5,205 nt of DNA from an uncultured beta proteobacterium (GTDB lineage: Bacteria > Pseudomonadota > Gammaproteobacteria > Burkholderiales > Rhodocyclaceae), in NCBI GenBank assembly GCA_903910495.1, contig CAIVZW010000098.1:1-5205 (forward strand), in the 5' to 3' direction. Positions within the stretch are counted from its first letter, which is position 1, and each line of letters begins with the position of its first letter. A program made the position numbers and the translations under genes. Under the pieces are notes generated by a model that made no database searches, was not told where the DNA came from, and saw only the letters and a program-made list of their open reading frames with translations. Positions 1 through 5,205 of the stretch are shown one piece after another.

Positions 1-659
1 ACACCGGAAACCTTGCAGGAGAGGATGATGTGATCACCCGGCAAGCCCAGTTCTTCGGCCTTGGCCGCCGATTCGAGTGCCGAGGCCACCATCGCTTCGC
101 GCATGACTTCGATGGCATTCATCGGCTCGCTACGTTTGGCGTTTTCGTCCATGATACGCGCCAGCAGATCCTGGTCGAGACTGCCCCAGTTCACGCCGAT
201 ACGTACCGGCTTGTCGTGCTTGCAGGCGATCGCTATCATCTGCGCGAACTGTTCGTCACGCTTCCTGCCGTGGCCGACATTGCCCGGATTGATGCGGTAC
301 TTGGCCAGCACCCGGGCACATTCGGGATGATCCGCCAGCAAGCGGTGACCGTTGTAATGAAAATCGCCAATCAGCGGCACATCGACGCTCATGCTGTCGA
401 GATGCGCACGAATTTTCGGCACCGCCGCAGCCGCTTCCGGCGTATTGACGGTGATACGCACCAGTTCCGACCCGGCACGCGCCAGCTCGGCACACTGGAT
501 GGCGGTTTTCAGCACATCAACGGTATCGGTATTGGTCATCGACTGAACGACCACCGGCGATTCGCCACCCACAGTGACCTTACCGATGCTGACGGCACGC
601 GTCGACCGACGGCTGACAGATCCCTCACTCACTCTTGTATCTGCAGACAAATCGTTCAC
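1..659 (-). CDS. ispG: 4-hydroxy-3-methylbut-2-enyl diphosphate synthase (flavodoxin/ferredoxin), N-terminal part
   Basis: IspG (GcpE) is a cytosolic [4Fe-4S] enzyme of the MEP isoprenoid pathway. It reductively opens methylerythritol cyclodiphosphate to HMBPP. The frame is open, without a break, from about 659 to the window edge, giving about 219 residues of the N-terminal TIM-barrel domain. Recognisable family segments are [11 protein letters not shown] near residue 35, [37 protein letters not shown] and [17 protein letters not shown]. The three cluster-binding cysteines belong to the C-terminal domain and lie outside the window, so catalytic completeness cannot be judged. No ATG precedes the conserved part. 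Two in-frame GTG codons are possible starts, at 659 and 632. I prefer 659 because a GAG sits five bases upstream and it begins 2 bp after the rodZ stop, which suggests coupled translation. Starting at 632 would shorten the protein by nine residues. It is the last visible gene of the leftward cluster. Confidence 0.95.
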   Translation of the reverse strand, partial: MNDLSADTRVSEGSVSRRSTRAVSIGKVTVGGESPVVVQSMTNTDTVDVLKTAIQCAELARAGSELVRITVNTPEAAAAVPKIRAHLDSMSVDVPLIGDFHYNGHRLLADHPECARVLAKYRINPGNVGHGRKRDEQFAQMIAIACKHDKPVRIGVNWGSLDQDLLARIMDENAKRSEPMNAIEVMREAMVASALESAAKAEELGLPGDHIILSCKVSG

Positions 660-661
660 TC

Positions 662-1606
662 TCACTCGACGGTAACACGCGCCACATCGTCCTTGCTGCG
701 CCTGGACAGATCAACAGGCTTGCCCTTGTAGCGCAAGCTGACGTGGGTAGCATTGCCGATGACCAGAACAAACGGGGGGCGACCTTCAATTTCCCGCTGC
801 GAACCGGCCTGACTCAACTGTGAAAAGATGATCTCGCCACTCCGGTCGCGAACTTCAACCCATGAGGGCTGGGTAAAACTGAACTTCAGTCCGTTACCGG
901 ACGAGGTCGCGGGCATCGAAACAGGCAGTGAAGCTGGCGTAGTAAGAGGCAGAGACTGGGCCGGTAATGCCGACACCTCCGGAAGCACTGCCGTTGACGG
1001 AAGAGAGACTGACGTATCAGGCGTTCTGGCTTCCTCAATCGTTGGCGGAACGACGCTCTCGACAGCAGGCTCCCGGAATTGCGCTGCGGATTTAAGCGCT
1101 GACAAGGTCGATTGCCACATGTCATGTGAAAAAAAGAAGTAGGCCAGCACCGCCAGGACCAGCAGGATCAGACCGGAAAACACCCTGACATAGTCCCGCC
1201 GCGCGACCTTGCCGGCCTGGGGAAGACTCACATTGGTCCCGATGGGCATTTCAAGATCGGGCAATTGCGGCATGTGCAGACGGTCAAGGGAGACCATCAG
1301 GAGATCGGGATTCAGATCGATCAAACGCGCATAATTACGGACAAAGCCCCGGACGATCGTATTGCAAGGCAAACGCGACCAGTCGTCTGACTCCAGAGCT
1401 TCAACCTGACGGGGACTCAACTTAAGCTTCTTGGCTATATCGGCGACGGCCAGTCCCCTGGCTTCACGCGCCACACGAAGTTGCTGACCGACACTCAGCT
1501 CCCGAGGCATCAAGGCCTCGGCAGACGCAAGCTGAATATCGTTAATGGCTGATCCAGGGCCCGTCTCATCGACTGATGCCCGAGGTGAAACCGTCTCCCC
1601 GCTCAT
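662..1606 (-). CDS. rodZ: RodZ cytoskeleton/cell-shape protein (Xre-type HTH, one TM, DUF4115)
   Basis: RodZ is a bitopic inner-membrane protein that links the MreB cytoskeleton to the cell-wall elongation machinery. This 314-residue product has the full architecture. A variable N-terminus is followed by a cytosolic helix-turn-helix bundle at about 37-112 ([20 protein letters not shown], then the conserved [11 protein letters not shown]). A basic patch (RR at 136-137) precedes a single membrane segment at about 142-160. A Pro/Ser/Thr-rich periplasmic linker covers about 180-236. The C-terminal beta domain (about 240-314) contains [20 protein letters not shown] and YKGKPVDLS, which match the E. 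coli RodZ C-terminus closely. E. coli RodZ is slightly longer (337 residues). The ATG lies in a four-base ATGA overlap with the upstream pilF-like stop, and AAGGGG eight bases upstream is a good ribosome-binding site. The HTH fold invites a 'transcriptional regulator' label, but membrane anchor, C-terminal domain and gene order favour RodZ. Confidence 0.94.
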   Translation of the reverse strand: MSGETVSPRASVDETGPGSAINDIQLASAEALMPRELSVGQQLRVAREARGLAVADIAKKLKLSPRQVEALESDDWSRLPCNTIVRGFVRNYARLIDLNPDLLMVSLDRLHMPQLPDLEMPIGTNVSLPQAGKVARRDYVRVFSGLILLVLAVLAYFFFSHDMWQSTLSALKSAAQFREPAVESVVPPTIEEARTPDTSVSLPSTAVLPEVSALPAQSLPLTTPASLPVSMPATSSGNGLKFSFTQPSWVEVRDRSGEIIFSQLSQAGSQREIEGRPPFVLVIGNATHVSLRYKGKPVDLSRRSKDDVARVTVE

Positions 1607-2406
1607 TCGTAATTCCCCTTCAGAAACGCCTGGTACTCAGGCGAGTCCGGAAATTTTCGCCGCAACTGGGACATTAAACTGCCCTCTGCCGAACGATCAC
1701 CCAGACGGCGCTCAACCCGCAAAAACAGCCACAGCACATCTGCGCCAGGATCAGTCAAACGAACGACATTTTTCAGATGCTCCCTGGCGGCTTCAAAGTT
1801 GCCCCGTTTGTAGCTGATGTTAGCCAGCTGAAAGAGCGATTGCCAATTGTCCGGCACGATGCGCAAGCTCCTGCGAATCGCGTCTTCAGCCGAATCCAGG
1901 TCGCCGAGCTTGATGTAACACGTCCCCGCATTCAGATAGGCCGCTTCAGGGGTCTGGTACAAAGTGCTTTTCAGCGCCCGCTGAAAATAGGTGATAGCCT
2001 CTTTCTCCTTCCCGGTCTGGCAGAGAAACCAGCCATAGTTGTTGCTGATTTCCGGATCCCTTTCATCAAGTTCAATTGCGCGCCGGAAGTCTTTTTCAGC
2101 CGATTCGAATTCCTTGACGTAGTAGAGCACAACGCCACGCGTACTGTAGGCTTGGGCATAGTTGGGGTTGATCGAGATGGCAATGGTCAATTCTTCGAGA
2201 GCAACAATCAGGTTGCCGCTCTGAAAATACAGGGAGCCCAATTCCGTGTGCAGTTTGGCACGCGTGTGAATATCCTTGGGGACCGCAGCCTGCAGGGTTT
2301 CCTGCGGCGGCGGAACGGATTTCTGAGCCAGCGCAGACGGAGCCACCATCAAGGCCATGGCGCCCAGACAGAAAAAAGCAGAACACCTGCGCAGCGCTTT
2401 AATCAT
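1603..2406 (-). CDS. pilF: PilF/PilW-family TPR protein, type IV pilus biogenesis/stability
   Basis: Members of this family (PilF in Pseudomonas, PilW in Neisseria) are periplasm-facing TPR proteins that help the outer-membrane secretin PilQ assemble and stabilise type IV pili. The 267-residue product starts with a signal peptide: basic MIKALRR, a hydrophobic stretch at about 9-22, and a likely signal peptidase I site after ALA at 25-27. About six TPR units follow at roughly 48-81, 82-116, 117-150, 153-187, 188-218 and 222-257. [16 protein letters not shown] (122-137) resembles the NNYGGFL segment of Pseudomonas PilF, and the ending [10 protein letters not shown] resembles its YPGSLEYQEF. The position between rlmN and rodZ is the usual one for pilF. 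The start overlaps the rlmN stop (ATGA), with GAGG seven bases upstream. Unlike the characterised homologues it shows no lipobox cysteine. The family call is firm from context and motifs; a pilus role is inferred, because no other pil gene is visible. Confidence 0.88.
   Translation of the reverse strand: MIKALRRCSAFFCLGAMALMVAPSALAQKSVPPPQETLQAAVPKDIHTRAKLHTELGSLYFQSGNLIVALEELTIAISINPNYAQAYSTRGVVLYYVKEFESAEKDFRRAIELDERDPEISNNYGWFLCQTGKEKEAITYFQRALKSTLYQTPEAAYLNAGTCYIKLGDLDSAEDAIRRSLRIVPDNWQSLFQLANISYKRGNFEAAREHLKNVVRLTDPGADVLWLFLRVERRLGDRSAEGSLMSQLRRKFPDSPEYQAFLKGNYE
1615..1620 (-). promoter_or_regulatory. Ribosome-binding site of rodZ inside the end of pilF
   Basis: AAGGGG on the minus strand lies eight bases before the rodZ ATG at 1606, within the last codons of the pilF-like gene. 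It supports this start and the ATGA-overlap coupling between the two genes. Confidence 0.6.
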
Positions 2407-3497
2407 GTCCTGACCTCGTGGAGTTCAATAGTCCGCCGTGATAACCGACGCGTTTTGTCCAATACCTGTCCGGCCAACTGGCCACAGGCGGCATCAATAT
2501 CGTCGCCACGCGTCTTGCGCGTCGTGGTGACCACGCCGGCGGCCATCAGTATCTCAGCAAAACGTCTGATACGGGGTGCAGGCGAACGACGATAAGGCGA
2601 ACCCGGAAACGGATTGAACGGAATCAGGTTGAATTTGCATGGCACATCGCGGGTCACGGCAAGCAACTCGCTGGCCTGTGCAGCGCTGTCATTCACGCCA
2701 TCGAGCATGACGTATTCAAAGGTTACGAAGTCACGCGGCGCCTTCAGCAGATAGCGATTGCAGGCGGCCATCAACTCGTGCAGAGGATATTTCCGGTTGA
2801 TCGGCACCAGTTCGTCACGCAGTTTGTCATTTGGAGCGTGCAAGGACACGGCCAGCGCTACCGCGCATTCGTCAGCAAGACGATCCATGACCGGCACCAG
2901 ACCGGAGGTGGAAACGGTGACGCGGCGACGCGACAGGCCATAGGCATTGTCGTCGAGCATCAGGCGCAAAGCCGTTACGGTGTTCTCGAAATTGGCCAGC
3001 GGTTCGCCCATGCCCATCAGCACCACATTGCTGATGATCCGCTCACCCGAGGGATCCGCGCCCAAAGTGCGGTTGGCCTGCCACAACTGGCCGATGATCT
3101 CGGCCACCGTCAGATTGCGGTTGAAACCCTGCTTGCCGGTCGAACAGAACGAGCAGTCGAGCGCACATCCCGCCTGGGTCGAAATGCACAGCGTTCCACG
3201 CTCGTCTTCAGGTATGAAAACGGTTTCGACGGCATTGCCGCCACCCACGTCGAACAGAAACTTGCGCGTACCATCGTCCGAAAGCTTGTCCGAAACGATG
3301 GCTGGCGCGATAACCGAGGCCATTCCCCTGAGTTTTTCACGCAAGCTCTTGGCAATATCGGTCATCGCATCAAAATCGTGCTGCCCGAAACGATGCATCC
3401 AGCGCAGCACCTGCCGGGCGCGAAAAGGCTTCTCGCCGTGTTCGGCGAAAAAAGCCCTGAGGCCGGCAGCATCGAAATCGAGCAGATTGACGGTCAT
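2403..3497 (-). CDS. rlmN: Dual-specificity 23S rRNA A2503 / tRNA A37 C2-methyltransferase, radical SAM
   Basis: RlmN methylates C2 of A2503 in the peptidyl-transferase region of 23S rRNA and of A37 in certain tRNAs, using two SAM molecules and a ping-pong mechanism through a methylated cysteine. The 364-residue protein is complete. An N-terminal RNA-binding-like region (about 1-85, with [14 protein letters not shown]) precedes the radical-SAM barrel. The cluster motif CALDCSFC supplies Cys111, Cys115 and Cys118. The SAM-binding motif GMGEP is at 162-166. The two mechanistic cysteines match by alignment: Cys104 (in [10 protein letters not shown]) with E. coli Cys118, and Cys338 (in [11 protein letters not shown]) with E. 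coli Cys355. Glu91 in ETVFIP aligns with the conserved Glu105. The start is fixed by the family N-terminus. It lies 19 bp after the ndk stop and lacks an obvious Shine-Dalgarno sequence, so it may rely on upstream translation. Its end overlaps pilF by four bases. The CxxxCxxC and dual-cysteine pattern also occurs in Cfr, but the gene order and extended similarity favour housekeeping RlmN. Confidence 0.97.
   Translation of the reverse strand: MTVNLLDFDAAGLRAFFAEHGEKPFRARQVLRWMHRFGQHDFDAMTDIAKSLREKLRGMASVIAPAIVSDKLSDDGTRKFLFDVGGGNAVETVFIPEDERGTLCISTQAGCALDCSFCSTGKQGFNRNLTVAEIIGQLWQANRTLGADPSGERIISNVVLMGMGEPLANFENTVTALRLMLDDNAYGLSRRRVTVSTSGLVPVMDRLADECAVALAVSLHAPNDKLRDELVPINRKYPLHELMAACNRYLLKAPRDFVTFEYVMLDGVNDSAAQASELLAVTRDVPCKFNLIPFNPFPGSPYRRSPAPRIRRFAEILMAAGVVTTTRKTRGDDIDAACGQLAGQVLDKTRRLSRRTIELHEVRT
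2414..2417 (-). promoter_or_regulatory. Ribosome-binding site of the pilF-like gene inside the end of rlmN
   Basis: GAGG on the minus strand lies seven bases before the ATG at 2406, within the rlmN codons for His-Glu-Val-Arg-Thr. It supports the start that overlaps the rlmN stop. Confidence 0.5.
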
Positions 3498-3516
3498 GCG
3501 AATGGAAACCCGGGTC

Positions 3517-3945
3517 TTAGCGGCCGGAGTAGACGTTCATCCCGGGGAAGAAAAAGCCGATTTCAACCTTGGCCGTATCGGGGCCATCGGAACCGTGCAC
3601 CGCATTGGCGTCAATCGACGTGGCAAAATCGGCGCGGATGGTCCCCGGTTCCGCTTTTTTCGGATCGGTAGCACCCATCAGTTCGCGGTTCTTGGCTATT
3701 GCACTCTCGCCTTCCAGCACCTGAATCATTACCGGACCGGAGGTCATGAAGCTGACCAGATCCTTGTAAAAAGGACGCTCCTTGTGAATGGCGTAAAACT
3801 CACCAGCTTCCTGCGGCGACAACCAGGCCATTTTCGCGGCAATGATCTTCAGACCGTTGGTCTCAAAACGCGAATAGATCTTGCCAATCACATTTTTGGC
3901 AACAGCATCAGGCTTGATAATTGAAAGGGCGCGTTCGATAGCCAT
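3517..3945 (-). CDS. ndk: Nucleoside diphosphate kinase
   Basis: Ndk is a cytosolic enzyme that moves the gamma-phosphate of ATP to other (d)NDPs through a phosphohistidine, balancing NTP and dNTP pools. The product is 142 residues, the normal bacterial length. It opens with [14 protein letters not shown], where Lys11 is the conserved phosphate-contacting lysine. The active site is NAVHGSD, with the phospho-accepting His117 at the same number as in E. coli, followed by the [16 protein letters not shown] ending. I chose the ATG at 3945, not the in-frame GTG five codons upstream. The ATG gives the canonical N-terminus, and a GGAG ribosome-binding site lies nine bases upstream; that GGAG overlaps the GTG itself. 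It is the first gene of the leftward cluster, with a candidate sigma70 promoter about 50 bases upstream, and is followed 19 bp later by rlmN. All residues expected for activity that I checked are present. Confidence 0.97.
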   Translation of the reverse strand: MAIERALSIIKPDAVAKNVIGKIYSRFETNGLKIIAAKMAWLSPQEAGEFYAIHKERPFYKDLVSFMTSGPVMIQVLEGESAIAKNRELMGATDPKKAEPGTIRADFATSIDANAVHGSDGPDTAKVEIGFFFPGMNVYSGR

Positions 3946-3954
3946 AAATCTATT

Positions 3955-3958
3955 CTCC
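3955..3958 (-). promoter_or_regulatory. Ribosome-binding site of ndk
   Basis: GGAG reads on the minus strand nine bases before the ATG at 3945. It decides the ndk start, because the upstream in-frame GTG at 3960 overlaps this site and has no such site of its own. Confidence 0.7.
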
Positions 3959-3997
3959 ACAGCGGACAGGTTAAGAAAAACGTCAAAAAATCAGTCT

Positions 3998-4026
3998 AAT
4001 ATAGACATAACCGTGCATTGTACCAA
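3998..4026 (-). promoter_or_regulatory. Candidate sigma70 promoter for the ndk-rlmN-pilF-rodZ-ispG cluster
   Basis: On the minus strand a -35-like TTGGTA (4021-4026) and a -10-like TATATT (3998-4003) are separated by exactly 17 bp. Transcription would begin near 3991 and leave an untranslated leader of about 45 bases containing two T-runs. The -10 sits inside a short inverted repeat, GTCTA-ATA-TAGAC (3994-4006), which may be an operator or chance. No competing -10 is seen at a good distance from the TTGACG at 3981-3986. The call rests on consensus matching only. Confidence 0.55.
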
Positions 4027-4093
4027 CACTCTGTCTGAAATGAAGAAATTGCTTGCCCGAAGCGTGGCAGAAAGAAAAGCGGGAACCGGTCGT

Positions 4094-4143
4094 GTCGCCG
4101 GATTTGTCGTACCAGCCTTGCGGGCGACTGAAGGGGCAGGTAC
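4094..4143. other. Interleaved inverted repeats, possible H-type pseudoknot
   Basis: GTCGCC (4094-4099) is complementary to GGCGAC (4123-4128). GTACCAGCC (4109-4117) is complementary to GGCAGGTAC (4135-4143) except for one symmetric A-A mismatch. The arms alternate as 1, 2, 1', 2', the order of an H-type pseudoknot, with connecting segments of 9, 5 and 6 bases. If transcribed from upstream, this would form part of the HDOD gene's leader. Arms this short can arise by chance, and the weak promoter at 4118-4146 would start transcription downstream of the fold, so the two readings exclude each other. Confidence 0.25.
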
Positions 4144-4146
4144 CAT
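4118..4146 (+). promoter_or_regulatory. Weak candidate promoter for the HDOD gene
   Basis: TTGCGG (4118-4123) and TACCAT (4141-4146) are 17 bp apart. Spacing is ideal, but each hexamer matches the sigma70 consensus only partly. Transcription would start near 4153, about 70 bases before the ATG. It is the best match I found on this strand, not a strong one. Confidence 0.25.
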
Positions 4147-4223
4147 GATTCAAGAATCCTGTGCGCCGATGAGTATCAGGTCATCAGCGTTTTTCCATCA
4201 AGAGCTTATTGAAGTCGAGGCTT

Positions 4224-5105
4224 ATGCTCAATCAGCCACTGCAAGATCTGGAAGCCTGGGTCATCTTCTTCAGCAATGCGGATCTGCCCATTCTGCGTCA
4301 GACCGCCCGCCGGCTTGAGGAAGCGCGCCAGAACATCGACAAGGTCAGCGGCCGGGATATCGCCACTATCGTGCTGCAGGACCCACTCATGGCCGTCCGC
4401 GTACTGGCCTACATTCAACCCTTCAGCGGCAAGCATCTGCACTCCGACATCACGACCATCGCCAATGCAGTCATGATGCTCGGCATCGAACCCTTCTTCA
4501 ACAGCCTCGGAACACCGGTCACCATCGAGGCCGTGCTGAAGAGCGAACCACAGGCTCTGCTTGGTTTATTGCAAGTCATCCGTCGCGTTCAGCGGGCCTC
4601 TAAATATGCCTACGACTGGGCGTTTGAACGTCACGACATGAACATCGAAGAAGTCGCCATTGCCGCCCTGCTGCATGATCTTGCCGAAATCCTGCTGTGG
4701 TGTTTCGCGCCAAAACTGGCCATTGCCATCCGTGACCGGCAGCAAGCCGACCGAACCCTGCGCAGTACGACAGCGCAGGAACAGGTTCTCGGCATCCGGC
4801 TCTTTGACCTGCAACTCGCCCTGTGCAGTGCATGGCACCTCCCCGCGTTGCTCAAGACCCTGATGGACGATGCCAATGCTCACCTGCCGCGCGTACAGAA
4901 TGTGAGCCTGGCGGTTAACCTCGCCCGCCACTCGGCCAGTGACTGGTGCGATGCGGCGCTACCGGATGACTTCAGCGCCATCGAGAAACTTCTGCATATC
5001 AGCCGTGAAACGCTGCTCAGACGCCTGGATGTTCCGGAGGAAGCAATTCCGGCCTACCTTTTGGCACGCAACGAGACTGACGGAGAAAAGCAGGGCTCAG
5101 AGTAA
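4224..5105 (+). CDS. Stand-alone HDOD-domain protein
   Basis: HDOD domains are catalytically degenerate relatives of HD phosphohydrolases, common in proteobacterial signalling and often linked to c-di-GMP, motility or stress control; the biochemical role is generally unknown. This 293-residue protein is almost entirely one HDOD domain. LPILRQTARRLEEAR (21-35) and VSGRDIATIVLQDPLMAVRVLAY (41-63) form the first helices. ITTIANAVMMLGIEPFFNSL (76-95) is the typical 'A+ +LG' helix. AALLHDLAEILLWC (147-160) carries the His151-Asp152 pair, and FDLQLALCSAWHLPALL (194-210) matches the usual 'W.LP' segment. No signal peptide, membrane segment, EAL, GGDEF, GAF or receiver domain is present, so it should be cytosolic and act through partners. 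I chose the ATG at 4224, with GAGG only three bases upstream; a TTG at 4209 would add five residues. It diverges from ndk and is followed 38 bp later by a lipoprotein gene. Domain call is firm; function is unknown. Confidence 0.85.
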   Translation: MLNQPLQDLEAWVIFFSNADLPILRQTARRLEEARQNIDKVSGRDIATIVLQDPLMAVRVLAYIQPFSGKHLHSDITTIANAVMMLGIEPFFNSLGTPVTIEAVLKSEPQALLGLLQVIRRVQRASKYAYDWAFERHDMNIEEVAIAALLHDLAEILLWCFAPKLAIAIRDRQQADRTLRSTTAQEQVLGIRLFDLQLALCSAWHLPALLKTLMDDANAHLPRVQNVSLAVNLARHSASDWCDAALPDDFSAIEKLLHISRETLLRRLDVPEEAIPAYLLARNETDGEKQGSE

Positions 5106-5143
5106 TCCTGTAACATCTGCCCCCCGTCTTCTGCTACACCCTC

Positions 5144-5205
5144 ATGCCAATGCATTTTCGTTGCTGTCTGCTGCTTCTCGTCGCCTTATCGGGCTGTGCA
5201 GGCAA
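5144..5205 (+). CDS. Putative lipoprotein, N-terminal fragment
   Basis: Only the first 20 codons are in the window. The peptide has a short start with one Arg, a hydrophobic core LLLLVAL (9-15) and the lipobox L-S-G-C with Cys18 as the lipidation site, followed by Ala-Gly. This predicts a signal peptidase II substrate anchored in a membrane facing the periplasm. With Ala rather than Asp after the cysteine, outer-membrane sorting by Lol is expected. An ATG at 5150 is an alternative start. Neither has a clear ribosome-binding site; the upstream stretch is pyrimidine-rich. It lies 38 bp after the HDOD gene on the same strand with no terminator between, so co-transcription is possible. The mature protein is outside the window and its function cannot be stated. 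Confidence 0.65.
   Translation, partial: MPMHFRCCLLLLVALSGCAG

Larger units (their letters stand above)
3946..4223. other. Intergenic region between divergent ndk and HDOD genes
   Basis: This 278 bp stretch separates the leftward cluster from the rightward HDOD gene. Its ndk-proximal part (3961-4010) is AT-rich and holds the ndk leader and candidate promoter. The rest, 4027-4223, holds no tRNA, no rho-independent terminator and no ORF with recognisable similarity. It does contain two interleaved inverted repeats (4094-4143) and a weak candidate promoter for the HDOD gene. Confidence 0.6.

Noticed and set aside
30..731. Plus-strand open frame of 233 codons opposite ispG
   Set aside because: The minus strand carries uninterrupted, highly conserved IspG sequence; the plus-strand product is a compositional shadow.
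1777..2595. Long plus-strand open frame (272 codons) opposite the pilF-like gene
   Set aside because: It is antisense to a gene with clear TPR and signal features, runs past that gene into rlmN, and its translation has no recognisable domain. This is typical of codon bias in moderately GC-rich DNA.
2403..3497. Cfr antibiotic-resistance methyltransferase instead of RlmN
   Set aside because: Both share the radical-SAM and dual-cysteine pattern, but the sequence resembles proteobacterial RlmN throughout and sits in the conserved ndk-rlmN-pilF-rodZ-ispG order.
2778..3671. Long plus-strand open frames opposite rlmN and ndk
   Set aside because: They are antisense to rlmN with its intact catalytic motifs, run across the rlmN-ndk junction, and encode Arg/His-rich peptides resembling no family.
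3958..3986. TTGACG on the minus strand as the -35 of an alternative ndk promoter
   Set aside because: At 16-18 bp spacing there is no -10-like hexamer, and the start would fall at or beyond the ribosome-binding site.
4040..4318. Possible small ORF starting MKKLLARSVAERK upstream of the HDOD gene
   Set aside because: It has no good ribosome-binding site, no recognisable similarity, and continues about 95 bases into the HDOD coding region in another frame.
5061..5116. Promoter for the lipoprotein gene (TTGGCA at 5061 or TAACAT at 5111)
   Set aside because: Neither has a matching partner hexamer at a suitable distance.

Overview
This window looks like ordinary chromosomal DNA from a betaproteobacterium. 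The organism is inferred from two things: the residue style of IspG (for example GDFHYNGH and RINPGNVG, which recall betaproteobacterial IspG) and the conserved order ndk-rlmN-pilF/pilW-rodZ-ispG, which is typical of beta- and gammaproteobacteria. A Rhodocyclales-like source would fit, but the sequence alone does not prove it.

The left three quarters (1-3945) is one leftward, tightly packed gene cluster. In transcription order it holds ndk (nucleoside diphosphate kinase), rlmN (radical-SAM 23S rRNA/tRNA adenosine C2-methyltransferase), a TPR protein of the PilF/PilW type IV pilus family, rodZ (membrane-anchored cell-shape protein) and the 5' part of ispG (isoprenoid MEP pathway), which runs off the left edge. 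rlmN/pilF and pilF/rodZ each overlap by four bases (ATGA). rodZ and ispG are separated by only 2 bp if ispG starts at its first in-frame GTG. I see no internal terminator. A plausible sigma70 promoter (TTGGTA, 17 bp, TATATT) lies upstream of ndk. The genes share no single pathway: they cover nucleotide supply, ribosome/tRNA modification, surface pili, cell shape and isoprenoid precursors.

The 278 bp between ndk and the next gene hold the ndk promoter and a stretch with no recognisable gene. That stretch contains two interleaved inverted repeats that could form a pseudoknot, or be chance.

The right part is read rightward. It has a stand-alone HDOD-domain protein (4224-5105), then, after 38 bp, the first 20 codons of a lipoprotein with a clear lipobox that runs off the right edge. 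The HDOD gene is the only gene here of uncertain role. I found no mobile element, CRISPR array, tRNA or rRNA, and no convincing sign of a new system. The points worth checking are small: a PilF-family protein without a lipobox, substitutions at the RodZ-MreB interface, the possible fold upstream of the HDOD gene, and the uncharacterised HDOD-lipoprotein pair.
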